A stretch of DNA of 64,000 nt from CAWAND01 sp963783335 (GTDB lineage Bacteria > Chloroflexota > Anaerolineae > Anaerolineales > E44-bin32), in NCBI GenBank assembly GCA_963783335.1, contig CAWAND010000006.1:233206-297205 (forward strand), given 5' to 3'. Below are positions 54,343 to 62,698 of this stretch, piece by piece (position 1 is the stretch's first letter; every line of letters begins with the position of its first letter). The notes below the pieces were generated by a model. The model made no database searches, was not told the origin of the DNA, and saw only the letters and a list, made by a program, of their open reading frames with translations. Position numbers and translations under genes: made by a program.

Positions 54343-54782
54343 GTCAGCACCTCCTTGGCATGACGACGCAGAAGTTGCATCGGCGGTACAGTAACAGGAA
54401 GCGAGGTTGAATGTGGGAACCAGCGCATTGCCCGCTTCCTGAATGAGGGAATGCATGAGCATAAATCTACGGCAGTGGATCTTGCCCCGATTTTTCTCCG
54501 AGTGTTCCGGCAACACCTTGATCCCATCGATACATCTCTACAGACCCGGGTCAAAGTTGACACGATCAGTCCCACATACTTTCATGAATCCATCGGAATC
54601 TCCCATTCCCCAGCGGACCCATACCGAGCATTTCATTTCAATCACATCGTGGGGGGCATCTACAGGTTTTGAAGAGGTTGGAGTGGCCATATCTGACTGA
54701 CTTCTGCGTCAACGCATGGATAGTATCGACGGAGGCGCTAGATCCCAGATCATCTCAATCAGTTTGTGAACAGTCTGTTTAG
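54343..54782. other. Stretch without a supported gene
   Basis: A plus-strand frame at 54451-54672 (ends in FHFNHIVGGIYRF) is open but matches nothing known. Minus-strand frames are short. No clear repeat copy is visible where the NhaA cassette should end, so it may be eroded. Confidence 0.35.
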
Positions 54783-55964
54783 CTAGGATTGAGCCTTCCT
54801 GGTGGCCAGGCGCAAAGTCCCATATCCCAATGCGCCTGCGAGCACGGTGCCGACGAGAATCCCCAGCCGGTCGGACAGAAAGTACTCCGTCGCGCCGCGT
54901 TCAAAGGCAAGTGAGGCGATGAAGAGGCTCATTGTGAAGCCAATTCCACAAAGCATGCCGACGCCGATCAGCTGCGCCCAATCGGCGCCTTCGGGCAAGT
55001 CGGCAAGTCCTGAACGGATGGCAACCCAGGAAAGAATCGTGACCCCCACCGGCTTCCCAATCACCATGCCGACCATGATCCCGAGCGGCACCGACTGAAA
55101 CAGTGCATTGACATTGAGATTCCCCAGGGACAAGCCGGCATTGGCAAAGGCAAAGACCGGGACGATTCCAAAGACCACCCAGGGATGGAGCGCGTGCTCG
55201 ACCAAATGCAGTGGAGAAGGAGATTGATTGTCGCCGGCCTTGAGCGGAATGGCAAAGGCCGCAGCCACGCCGGCGAGCGTCGCATGCACACCTGACTTCA
55301 GCACAAACACCCACAGCAGCACCCCGGCAATCAGGTACGGGGCGGGACGCGAGACCCCGGCACAATTCATCACCACCATCGCGAGCAGCGTGACGGCCGC
55401 AAGCCCGAGAGCCATGAATGATAGGTCACCGGAATAGAACACAGCAATGATGGCGATTGCAGCCAGGTCATCGATAATCGCCAGCGCAAGCAGGAAGACT
55501 TTCAACAACTCCGGCACCCTCTTTCCAAGCAAGGCGAGCACGCCAAGCGCAAAAGCAATGTCTGTGGCAGCAGGGATTGCCCAGCCGCTTAAGGCGGATG
55601 GATCCTGACGGTTAAACCAGACGTAGATTGCAGACGGAACAACCATCCCGCCAATGGCTGCCGCAAAGGGCAGAGCGGCCTTTGAGCGATCCGAGAGTTC
55701 CCCTTCAAGGATCTCTCGCTTAACTTCCAGGCCGATCAGCAAGAAGAAGACGGCCATGAGGCCATCGTTCACCCAAAGGAGGAGGGGTTTGTCGATGGCG
55801 ATCGTCCCGATGCTGATCGAAGCCTGGGTCTTTAGCAGCCCGGCGTAAAGTGCACTCAAAGGTGAATTGGCGAGTACCATCGCCAGGATTGCGGCCGCGA
55901 ACAGCACCAGCCCGCTAGCGGACTCAAGTCTGAGGAACTCTTGAATGGACTTCGAGATTCGCAT
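54783..55964 (-). CDS. nhaA: Na+/H+ antiporter NhaA
   Basis: 393 aa, the usual length, with 12 predicted TM helices. It has LLLWVNDGLMAVFFLLIGLE followed by VKREILEGEL, then PAATDIAFALGVLALLGKRV. The transport-site pair of aspartates lies in LALAIIDDLAAIAIIAVFYS, and the C-terminal half has GIGFTMSLFIASLAF. It extrudes Na+ (or Li+) in exchange for protons and helps pH and salt tolerance. It is flanked on its upstream side by repeat copy J, so it appears to be carried as a cassette. Confidence 0.97.
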   Translation of the reverse strand: MRISKSIQEFLRLESASGLVLFAAAILAMVLANSPLSALYAGLLKTQASISIGTIAIDKPLLLWVNDGLMAVFFLLIGLEVKREILEGELSDRSKAALPFAAAIGGMVVPSAIYVWFNRQDPSALSGWAIPAATDIAFALGVLALLGKRVPELLKVFLLALAIIDDLAAIAIIAVFYSGDLSFMALGLAAVTLLAMVVMNCAGVSRPAPYLIAGVLLWVFVLKSGVHATLAGVAAAFAIPLKAGDNQSPSPLHLVEHALHPWVVFGIVPVFAFANAGLSLGNLNVNALFQSVPLGIMVGMVIGKPVGVTILSWVAIRSGLADLPEGADWAQLIGVGMLCGIGFTMSLFIASLAFERGATEYFLSDRLGILVGTVLAGALGYGTLRLATRKAQS

Positions 55965-56014
55965 CTCTCACCTCTCCCCTGTCTACGGGTGACCAATCTC
56001 ACCGATGAGCTGGC

Positions 56015-56172
56015 GTGTCACCATGCCCGGGGCCTCGCGCCCCCTCCTTTTCGCAGCCGAAGGGGGATCAGTCGGGGTCAATCCGCGACATGCCCCCAAC
56101 CCTCCTGAGCAAACAAGAATCAAACAGATTTCTGCCCAACATTGCTTTCAAGGTGCCACTAGCCACATCCAA
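56015..56172 (-). repeat. attC-like repeat (copy J)
   Basis: TTTTCGCAGCCGAAGGGGGA, CATGCCCCCAACCCTCCTGA and GCAAACAAGAATCAAACAGA follow the order of the good copies. The right part is eroded (ends near ATCCAAC). It directly follows the TAG stop of the VOC gene. Confidence 0.7.
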
Positions 56173-56508
56173 CTACCGGCCCGGCGGTTGCTCCCAGAGA
56201 TCGAAGATCACCCCAAAGGGATCCCGGAGATAGCAATCTTGACCCTTGCCTCGCCATCGGATGACTTCACATCCGTGTGCCAACAGTTCCGCACGCGCAG
56301 AGTCTAGATCCTTCACAAACAGCTCCATCACCAAACCACTAATCTCGTCATCCTCAATGACAAACAGATTGAGCGGCTTTGCATCATGATCACCAAGGGC
56401 TGGATCATTGGAGCGATTCGCGAACCCGAGAACGCTCGAACAGAAGTCCACTGCATCGGAGAACCGCATGGTCCTCACAGCAACATTGGGGCTCATACGG
56501 AATTTCAT
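56173..56508 (-). CDS. VOC (glyoxalase-fold) protein
   Basis: 111 aa, start behind GAGGTGG. Module 1 RTMRFSDAVDFCSSVLGFAN and module 2 ELLAHGCEVIRWRGKGQDCY with LRDPFGVIFDLWEQ form a compact VOC protein. The late acidic metal ligand is D in FDLWEQ instead of the usual E. A typical cassette gene; substrate unknown. Confidence 0.85.
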   Translation of the reverse strand: MKFRMSPNVAVRTMRFSDAVDFCSSVLGFANRSNDPALGDHDAKPLNLFVIEDDEISGLVMELFVKDLDSARAELLAHGCEVIRWRGKGQDCYLRDPFGVIFDLWEQPPGR

Positions 56509-56539
56509 CGGCCACCTCGTATTCTTCCTGCGTAAGGCT

Positions 56540-56703
56540 GGCTAGCGCCGTGGAGGATCGGGAATCACCCTGGGCACAACCGTAGGAGATCGGCCGCGCC
56601 TGGTCACCGACCTGCCCTCAGCATGCAGCAATGGCGCCAAACGCGTCCAAGATCGCTAACGGACCTCAGTGCTAGTGCTATTCTGCCTCGCGAGATGCTG
56701 GCT
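56540..56703 (-). repeat. attC-like repeat (copy I)
   Basis: GGAGATCGGCCGCGCCTGGT, CTGCCCTCAGCATGCAGCAA and TGGCGCCAAAC match the centre of good copies; the ends are GGCTAGC and GATGCTGGC. It overlaps the TAA stop of the ComB-like gene by one or two bases. Confidence 0.65.
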
Positions 56704-57392
56704 TACGCCTTTTGAAGAACAAGAAGGCCATCCGCCTTTTTGACCTTCATGACGAATTGGAATTTGTCAATGTCTAGAAAGAGATCTGCGTCATCCGACG
56801 GGAATGTGGCTGGTTGCTCACCGCTGAAAAGCATCGCCGATTTTGTGGCACTGACTCTTTCGACGATCTGATCTGGATCCATAGGTTCGTTTATCAATAG
56901 GCCATGGATGTAGTCCCCACATGCAACGTCCTCTTCCCCCCATCCGTCTCCAAGACTCCCCGTCTCAACAAGGGTGATTGATTCGGGGGAGTCTTCAAGA
57001 AGCCTCATCGCTGTTGCTCGAGCGTTGCATAGGCCTGTTACGTAAATGTCCCGTGCAGCGGCTGAAGCTGCTGCGCCTTGTGTGCCTGCACTTGTACGAT
57101 GGATCAGAACTCTTCCAGACAAATCCTTTCCGACCAGCGCACTCGGCGAGTTACCAAGATCGAAACCTGCAATTGGGGAGCCCTTCGACTCTCCCATCAG
57201 TAGCGCCCTCGGGTACACAGACTTCAACGCCAAGGCTTCGTCTACCTCAGATACGAGAATGATCTCTTTGGCATTGGCGTCAAACGCGAAGGCTGTTGTG
57301 GTGAATGCCCGAATGACATCAATAACCACAACAGTGTCAAGCTCTTTGCCAGCTCTGGTCAAATCGACTCGCTGAATCTGCACCTGATCCAT
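56703..57392 (-). CDS. ComB / 2-phosphosulfolactate phosphatase-family protein
   Basis: 229 aa from the ATG at 57390-57392, which lies only a few bases after repeat copy H. VVVIDVIRAFTTTAFAFDAN, LLMGESKGSPIAGFDLGNSP and LIHRTSAGTQGAAASAAARD, then VTGLCNARATA, are the ComB signature (VIDVxRA, GE..G..I.GFDLGNSP, TxxGT). ComB removes phosphate from 2-phosphosulfolactate in coenzyme M synthesis, but most bacterial homologues have no proven role. The frame upstream of the ATG is repeat sequence. Confidence 0.88.
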   Translation of the reverse strand: MDQVQIQRVDLTRAGKELDTVVVIDVIRAFTTTAFAFDANAKEIILVSEVDEALALKSVYPRALLMGESKGSPIAGFDLGNSPSALVGKDLSGRVLIHRTSAGTQGAAASAAARDIYVTGLCNARATAMRLLEDSPESITLVETGSLGDGWGEEDVACGDYIHGLLINEPMDPDQIVERVSATKSAMLFSGEQPATFPSDDADLFLDIDKFQFVMKVKKADGLLVLQKA

Positions 57393-57398
57393 ATCGCA

Positions 57399-57542
57399 TC
57401 CGAACGCGCTCGGGCTTCGCAAAGGATCCTCAGCGCATCCGAAAGGCAACGGACGGGGTCACCCACCGCCTAAGCTGCAGGCCACCCAGAGTCTTACGCG
57501 AAGCACGCTGCAAGCGCGGTCCGACCCAGCGGGATTATGGGC
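57399..57542 (-). repeat. attC-like repeat, shortened (copy H)
   Basis: Left core and box TCCGAACGCGCTCGGGCTTC, middle GGATCCTCAGCGCATCCGAA, right GCGCGGTCCGACCCAGCGGG with ATTATGGGC. The region with the GAGCATACAAC block is partly deleted, giving about 144 bp. It is placed 52 bases after the stop of the three-TM protein gene. Confidence 0.8.
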
Positions 57543-57593
57543 AGCCATGTTCAACATCGAGGGCCGGGCAATGGCAAGCCACGATAGCCGGCA

Positions 57594-57953
57594 TCACACA
57601 CCGGCGATCGCCTCTCCAACGACCAAGAATGTAAGAAACAGCCCGGCAAGCACTGTGACGGCCAGCGTCGCGAGACTCAACACTGAACGTTCACCTCGGA
57701 AGAGCACCGTCACCAGATTCAAAACCGCCGCCACATCCACAAGTGTTGTCGCCAGGGCGGGCATGACCCACGAGTCCACTATGGGATACGTCTCCCTGTA
57801 TGCCATCGTTAGCTGTGGAAACACGAGCCATGACGCCAGTGCAATACCAGTCACGATGATGGTGATCCAGCCGAGGGAAGAATGTGGCCAGAATCCTCGA
57901 CTCCTTGCTTGCGGGGACAAGCTGCCGGGACCCGGAGTGACTTGTTCGGACAT
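57594..57953 (-). CDS. Small three-TM membrane protein
   Basis: 119 aa from the ATG at 57953, behind GAGAGG. Hydrophobic helices are at about 27-47, 60-82 and 90-115. A hydrophilic N-terminus with SPQARSRGFWPHSSLGW probably faces the cytoplasm. No family recognised. It forms one cassette with repeat copy H. Confidence 0.7.
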   Translation of the reverse strand: MSEQVTPGPGSLSPQARSRGFWPHSSLGWITIIVTGIALASWLVFPQLTMAYRETYPIVDSWVMPALATTLVDVAAVLNLVTVLFRGERSVLSLATLAVTVLAGLFLTFLVVGEAIAGV

Positions 57954-58011
57954 GTTTGCCTCTCGATTCTCTCTTCAAGTCTGATTGAGGCTGCAAATGC
58001 GAAGAACGGCA

Positions 58012-58185
58012 ACATAGCGCCCTTCAGCTTCGCGGAGCACCCAAAGCCCAGTCGAAGGTGGCCGGCCGGGGTCAAGCACCGGCCAGCCCCCAGCACACCC
58101 TCAGCATACAACAGACCTACCTAACTCGAACAGCATCCTCGCCAAGCACACCGCAGGGCTGGTCCGAGCCCGCGGGGCGTTGGTC
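58012..58185 (-). repeat. attC-like repeat (copy G)
   Basis: Box CCCTTCAGCTTCGCGGAGCA, centre CACCCTCAGCATACAACAGA, right part GGCTGGTCCGAGCCCGCGGG ending in GTTGGTC at 58179-58185. 174 bp. Confidence 0.85.
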
Positions 58186-58451
58186 CTGTCTCCTATTTGG
58201 GATCGCAGACAGGGTCCACATTTCCCCGCGCCCGGTTGCCCTCAGGATTGAAACGCTTCGGCTAGCGCGTACGAGCCGAAGCTCTCTCTAACCCGAGCCA
58301 CTTTTCCAGCTTTGGCTCTGGTGAACTGGTCTCGACAATGTCAGGGGTACCCGAGCTCGCACAGACGCCGCGATCCATAACTCGACTGCGCTCCAGGGCG
58401 AGCCGTCAGGCTCGAAATAGCCGTTGGACCATCAGCCGGTATGGCGCTGGC
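58186..58451. other. Stretch between repeat copy G and the small two-TM gene
   Basis: No protein-like frame. It may be a remnant of another cassette that has lost its repeat. Confidence 0.35.
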
Positions 58452-58619
58452 CTACGGGGTCCTTAGGAATCTAAGAAAGAAGGCTGCGAACACCAAGACA
58501 ATGCCGATGTTCACCATAAGCCGCTCCCAGAATCGATTCCTGAAGAACGCCAGATCTACACCAACGACGGCTGCGACCAAGAAGAGTGTGTAGAAGACGA
58601 ACAGTATATTTCTTGTCAT
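58452..58619 (-). CDS. 55-aa two-TM membrane protein (cassette gene)
   Basis: ATG at 58617-58619, TAG at 58452. The sequence MTRNILFVFYTLFLVAAVVG is followed by a short loop with DLAFFRNRFWERL and a second helix MVNIGIVLVFAAFFLRFLRT. Two helices with a basic loop and a positive end give a compact hairpin in the membrane. It is too short for ordinary ORF cut-offs, but it is the only coding frame in its cassette and looks natural. Family unknown. Confidence 0.7.
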   Translation of the reverse strand: MTRNILFVFYTLFLVAAVVGVDLAFFRNRFWERLMVNIGIVLVFAAFFLRFLRTP

Positions 58620-58783
58620 TTCAATCACCAGTTAAAGTGTATCAACCGCCGCCTCTCGACCGAGTTCCAGAGATTGGCTCAACATCCCTTTGCGGCTATT
58701 CCTGTTCTCTGAAACCAAGTGGAAGTCGCCAAGAAGACGGCCCCGTTCGCCAGGCCGCGCTAGGAAAGAATTCAAGGTGGCGT

Positions 58784-58958
58784 GTCTGGCGCAATCGAGC
58801 TTCACCAAGCAGCCTGAGTGCAGCCGAAGGGGATCGGCCGCGGCTGCTGTCACCTCCCCCCTGGAGCCAATCGGAGCATACAACAATCACGCCAAACTCG
58901 GAAAGCATCGTTGGCAAAGCACGCTGCAATGGCAATCTGACTCGGCAAGATGTTGGAC
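58784..58958 (-). repeat. attC-like repeat (copy F)
   Basis: Box ATCGAGCTTCACCAAGCAGC, GCAGCCGAAGGGGATCGGCC, centre GGAGCATACAACAATCACGC, right core GTTGGAC at 58952-58958; left core GTCTGGC. 175 bp. Six bases after the stop of the carbonic anhydrase gene. Confidence 0.9.
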
Positions 58959-58963
58959 AGATC

Positions 58964-59582
58964 TCATGAACCTTCCAAGAATTCAACTTTCCCCGTTTCC
59001 AAGGAATACTCCGCGCCCACAACCATGAGATCATCTTCCTCAATCAGACGACACAAGGTGTGTACTTCCTCTCTCAGGTGGCTGGCTGAGGCCTTGATGT
59101 TCGCCCGGATGGCTTGTCGGTACAGCTCGCCCCATCCATTCCCGGAACTTGTGAGCTTCAATCCAGCCAAAGAGGGTTGTATGTAACTCGCAACCGACTG
59201 CCAGCCTGGTGTCTGCTCGTCTTCCGAACCGTCGAGCTCATCAAGAGTCGCTCGAACGGCCCCACAACCTGTGTGACCAAGAACGACAATCAGACGAACA
59301 CCAAGGTCTGACACCGCAAATTCAATACTTCCCACTTGAGAAGGTCCCGCAATATTGCCTGCCACACGCACAACAAACAGATCGCCTACGCCTTGATCGA
59401 AGATCAGCTCGACCGGGACCCGCGAGTCGGAACATCCCAAGATCACGGCGAACGGTTTCTGCGCAGTCACAAGCTTGGCACGATCCGCCTGAACTCACGG
59501 AATCGACGACCCGGGCTTCGCCCGCAACAAAGCGATCGTTCCCTTCCTGAAGCAGCCTCAGTGCTTCCTTGGCTTTGATCAC
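58964..59582 (-). pseudogene. Beta-carbonic anhydrase with a frameshift
   Basis: The start is MIKAKEALRLLQEGNDRFVA (ATG 59582). The main part is in another frame and has PFAVILGCSDSRVPVELIFD, FVVRVAGNIAGPSQVGSIEF and VLGHTGCGAVRATLDEL, so all zinc ligands (Cys in CSDSR, His and Cys in HTGCGA) are intact. One indel near 59500 separates the frames (VQADRAKLVTAQKP would be the joined sequence). Restored length is about 205 aa, normal for the family, which hydrates CO2. It may be a sequencing error. Confidence 0.85.
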
Positions 59583-59600
59583 CGTTTCACACCCTCATCT

Positions 59601-59775
59601 GTCAAACACGCCCGAGCTTCATTCCGAACCCTGACCGCAGGTGAAGGGGATCGAAATCGGGCCACTTGCCGCCCTGCCCCGACCCCTCCTGAGCACACAA
59701 CAATGACGCCGATGTCGCCCCGCATCTGGCCCAAGGCACACGGCAAGCGTCGTTCAACCCATGGAGATGTTAGGC
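59601..59775 (-). repeat. attC-like repeat (copy E)
   Basis: Left core GTCAAAC, box CGCCCGAGCTTC, centre CCTGAGCACACAACAATGAC, right core GTTAGGC at 59769-59775. 175 bp. Twelve bases after the stop of the small membrane protein gene. Confidence 0.9.
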
Positions 59776-59786
59776 GAAATCTGGAT

Positions 59787-60180
59787 TCACACTAGACCCG
59801 GCCAGGCCAGCGCGATCAGTACAACTCGAGCGACTGCGGCTATTGGCGGATAAGGGAGATCGAAGCCCCACCAATACACTGCACCGGGTACAAGAAGCAC
59901 GATGGAAGCGATTCCACCCAGCTTGTGTCCATGCCATAGAAGCCAGGCGGCACCGGCTTCAACAAGAGCGACGAGCAAGAAGCCCACAAGCAGCGGGATC
60001 GTTGTTTGGCGACCGCGACGCTCGAACGCGCCCTCCACCATAAGCCGGAAAACCGAGAACCAGCGGGATACCAAGGCCGGCACGCAGGTTGCGAATTGCC
60101 ATGATGCATGGAATCCCCAATCCAATGGCAGAAATCCACACGAGGACGGCAGCTGCATGGTAATACAGATGAGGATTCAT
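59787..60180 (-). pseudogene. Small membrane protein with a frameshift
   Basis: The N-terminal frame has MNPHLYYHAAAVLVWISAIG and LGIPLVLGFPAYGGG. The rest is in another frame: AFERRGRQTTIPLLVGFLLV, AWLLWHGHKLGGIASIVLLV, then VYWWGFDLPYPPIAAVARVV. An indel in GGAGGGCGCG near 60025 separates them. Restored, it is about 129 aa with four TM helices. Family not recognised; real decay or sequencing error. Confidence 0.7.
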
Positions 60181-60242
60181 GTCTGGGCCCTGCGTTCAAT
60201 AGTCCGATGATTCTTGATCAGATCCCCAAATCATCAACTGGC

Positions 60243-60435
60243 GCCTAACGCCCTCGAGCTTCGGAAAGTACTCAGGGCAAAGGCCTGGGCCCATCGAACG
60301 GATATCCGCCGGGGCCATTCACCGCCCTGCTCCCAGTACGTCCTGAGCATACAACAATCACGCCAAAATCGCCCCGCACCGTTCGCCCTTAAGCTCCTAG
60401 CAGGGACCTCGGTCCGATCCAGCGAGATGTTGGGC
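60243..60435 (-). repeat. attC-like repeat (copy D)
   Basis: Full copy with both cores perfect: GCCTAAC at 60243-60249 and GTTGGGC at 60429-60435. Box CGCCCTCGAGCTTCGG at the left pairs in part with CTCGCTGGATCGG on the other side. 193 bp. Confidence 0.93.
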
Positions 60436-60508
60436 GGCGGTTTTCAAAGCTGCTATCGAACCTCTCAGATACAAAGCAACCCGCAAGCCCACATTTTCAG
60501 CTCGCTTT

Positions 60509-61516
60509 CTAGGGCGATGGCGCTGCTTCGCCGCTTCTTTCGAGCACATCCTGAATTGCCTGGATTACCACCTCGGGCCTTTGAAGCTGAGGATAGTGTC
60601 CTATCTCATATGATCTGAACTCACTGTTCTCACTTAGCAGGAGCAGCTCGCGCTGCAACTCGATCGACAGGTCGTCCAGTTTCAGACCTAGATCTCCCAA
60701 GGAAGGTGAAGGTCCTGATGTAGCTAGCACAATCAGTGGCCAGTCGCCCAGATACATGTATTGCCCCGCCTCAGCCAGTGTGTTGGAGCTTTCAACTGTC
60801 TCATCAAACCACGCCATACTTGACTCAGGCAAGAATGCTTGGACTGGATCATAGATGTCAGGAGGCAGGTTGTACTCATTCCCTTTATATCGACCTGGCG
60901 ATCCTAGATGAGACAAGAAGAGGATCAAGGGCCTGATGTTTCTGTCTGGAATTTCCGGCACGAGGCCATATTCAGCGAAGCGAGTGAGCATTTCAGGATG
61001 ACTTGATTCCAGCAACACCATGCCGCTCACGTCGTCAGGGTACATTCCGGCAAATATTCTGACATAGGCACCACCAAATGCATGACCCACCAAGACAAAT
61101 GGACCTTCTTCGCCTGCAGCATCCAGAACGGTGTGAAGTTCGCGTGCGATGGTCTCCCCATCTCTGGGAAGCGGCCCAGGTTCACTCCACAGGATGCCAG
61201 CCCTATCGTAGCTGCATGCGCGGGTCAGTTCCCCGATCTTTTCTTGAACCGGGACCCAGCTCAACGAGCCATATTGATCAAGGTCGGATTCGAAAACCAC
61301 CGTCGGACTCCCACTACCCACGCAGTTCAAATGGATGTCGTGTGTGCCAATGCTCACCATTCTGCCTGGTGGGGGATACTGAGCCCGATATCTGTTTCGA
61401 GTGATAGATTCTCGAACCAACAGATAGATGATTAGCCCCAAAAGGAGGATCAGCACAACCAGCAATGTCCGTCCGATCCAACGGAGGGTGGAGATTGCCA
61501 ATCCTCTTGCCGTCAT
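60509..61516 (-). CDS. Alpha/beta hydrolase-fold protein lacking the nucleophile serine
   Basis: 335 aa from the second ATG (61514-61516), which has GGAGG at 6 bases. One N-terminal TM helix (about residues 12-35) is followed by the hydrolase domain: SIGTHDIHLNCVGSGSPTVV, ACSYDRAGILWSEPGPLPRD and FVLVGHAFGGAYVRIFAGMY. The nucleophile elbow reads GHAFGG instead of GHSxGG, where GCA could come from TCA by one change. Catalysis by the usual Ser-His-Asp triad is therefore not expected unless another residue replaces it. Confidence 0.85.
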   Translation of the reverse strand: MTARGLAISTLRWIGRTLLVVLILLLGLIIYLLVRESITRNRYRAQYPPPGRMVSIGTHDIHLNCVGSGSPTVVFESDLDQYGSLSWVPVQEKIGELTRACSYDRAGILWSEPGPLPRDGETIARELHTVLDAAGEEGPFVLVGHAFGGAYVRIFAGMYPDDVSGMVLLESSHPEMLTRFAEYGLVPEIPDRNIRPLILFLSHLGSPGRYKGNEYNLPPDIYDPVQAFLPESSMAWFDETVESSNTLAEAGQYMYLGDWPLIVLATSGPSPSLGDLGLKLDDLSIELQRELLLLSENSEFRSYEIGHYPQLQRPEVVIQAIQDVLERSGEAAPSP

Positions 61517-61553
61517 AAACATCCTCCGGGACTGTCTCTCGGCGGCATCAGCC

Positions 61554-61732
61554 GCATTACGCCCTCGAGCTTCGCCAAGCACCCCGAGCAGAGCTCCGAG
61601 CCCGTCGAAGGCAGATCGGCCGAGCCACGCTCCGCCCTGCCCCCAGTACGTCCTGAGCATACAACAATCACGCCAAAGTTGCCCCGCAAGCTCAAAGCAG
61701 GATAAACGGTCCGATCCGTCGAAATGTTAGTC
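61554..61732 (-). repeat. attC-like repeat (copy C)
   Basis: Left core GCATTAC, box GCCCTCGAGCTTCGCCAAGC, centre CCTGAGCATACAACAATCAC, right core GTTAGTC at 61726-61732. 179 bp. Confidence 0.9.
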
Positions 61733-62005
61733 ATCCTGAGATGTGGGCTGATCACATAGATATGATTCTTTCAAAATGCTCCCCTTGTGTTGGGCTCGCT
61801 CATCTCGTTACGGTCACTTCAAACCCTCTCCTGGGGTGGCGGGCTCGGCACACCTCCCTTGGCTTTCGCAGCGCCTGATCTGACAGAGGGCGCAAGGAAT
61901 GCTGGGCAACAAGTCACTTGGCGAGCTAGGACCATGATTGCATTGGCCGGCTTCACGGCTGCCTCTTTGTCGGTTGGATACTCTTGCGTAGCCCCCCTAG
62001 CGGCC
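61733..62005. other. Stretch between repeat copy C and the next gene
   Basis: No supported gene. The distance from stop codon to repeat is much longer than in the other cassettes, so a small gene or a degenerate cassette may have been lost here. Confidence 0.35.
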
Positions 62006-62347
62006 CTACTTCTTCTTCAGCGTTCCGACGTACCGATAGCTCAATTCGAAATAGCCTTTCAACTCATCTGTGTTCGTCAGGAGTTCCTGTGGGACTTCAA
62101 CATACTCTTTCATAACTGCCCCATACTGAACCACAGGCTCTGTTCCGTACTTCTTAACGAACGCCTCTCGGTCTTCCTTCGAGAGGCGCAGGGCGAGCTT
62201 GCCTTCCTTGGTGAGAAAGCTGAACATATTGCCGTTGTGAGAGGTGAATGGCATCGACTTCCCTTTGCGCTTCACCTCCGGGATTGTGGCGACAGCCTTT
62301 TCGTATAGTTCCAGATTGGCCGCGTAGTTGTCTTGTTTTTCGGGCAT
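62006..62347 (-). CDS. Hypothetical protein, TfoX/YjbR-like small fold
   Basis: 113 aa from the ATG at 62345-62347. NLELYEKAVATIPEVKRKGK, SMPFTSHNGNMFSFLTKEGK and LALRLSKEDREAFVKKYGTE, then ELKGYFELSYRYVGTLK, form an alpha/beta layout. It resembles the TfoX N-terminal / YjbR type (K-G-x-x-M-x-F...F-x-K-E-G-x-L-A-L-R-L). Family assignment is tentative. A typical cassette gene. Confidence 0.7.
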   Translation of the reverse strand: MPEKQDNYAANLELYEKAVATIPEVKRKGKSMPFTSHNGNMFSFLTKEGKLALRLSKEDREAFVKKYGTEPVVQYGAVMKEYVEVPQELLTNTDELKGYFELSYRYVGTLKKK

Positions 62348-62469
62348 GTCCAGGTTCACCTTTTCACTTCGATGTGGACACAGAAGATAGGCTCGGCATG
62401 ACGAAACGCAGGATCTGCCCCAGCTGTGGACCGCAACAGTTGCTCTTGAGCTCTACTTCATGCGGGGAT

Positions 62470-62655
62470 GCCTACCACCCTCGAACTTCGCGAAGCACCC
62501 GGAGATGAGCCCTGAGCCTGTGGAAGGAACATCGGCCGGGGCCACGCGTCAGCCCGCCCCAAACCATCCTGGGCACACAACAATCACATCAAGATCGACC
62601 TGCGTCCCTCGCGAAGTACGCGGCACGTGCGGTCCGATGCAGCAAAGTGTTGGGC
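62470..62655 (-). repeat. attC-like repeat (copy B)
   Basis: Left core GCCTACC, box ACCCTCGAACTTCGCGAAGC, centre CCTGGGCACACAACAATCAC, right GTGCGGTCCGATGCAGCAAA, then GTTGGGC at 62649-62655. 186 bp. 44 bases after the stop of the next gene. Confidence 0.9.
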
Positions 62656-62698
62656 GACATGGCTTGGGAACTGGAGAGGACCGCGTCCGGCCCCGACT

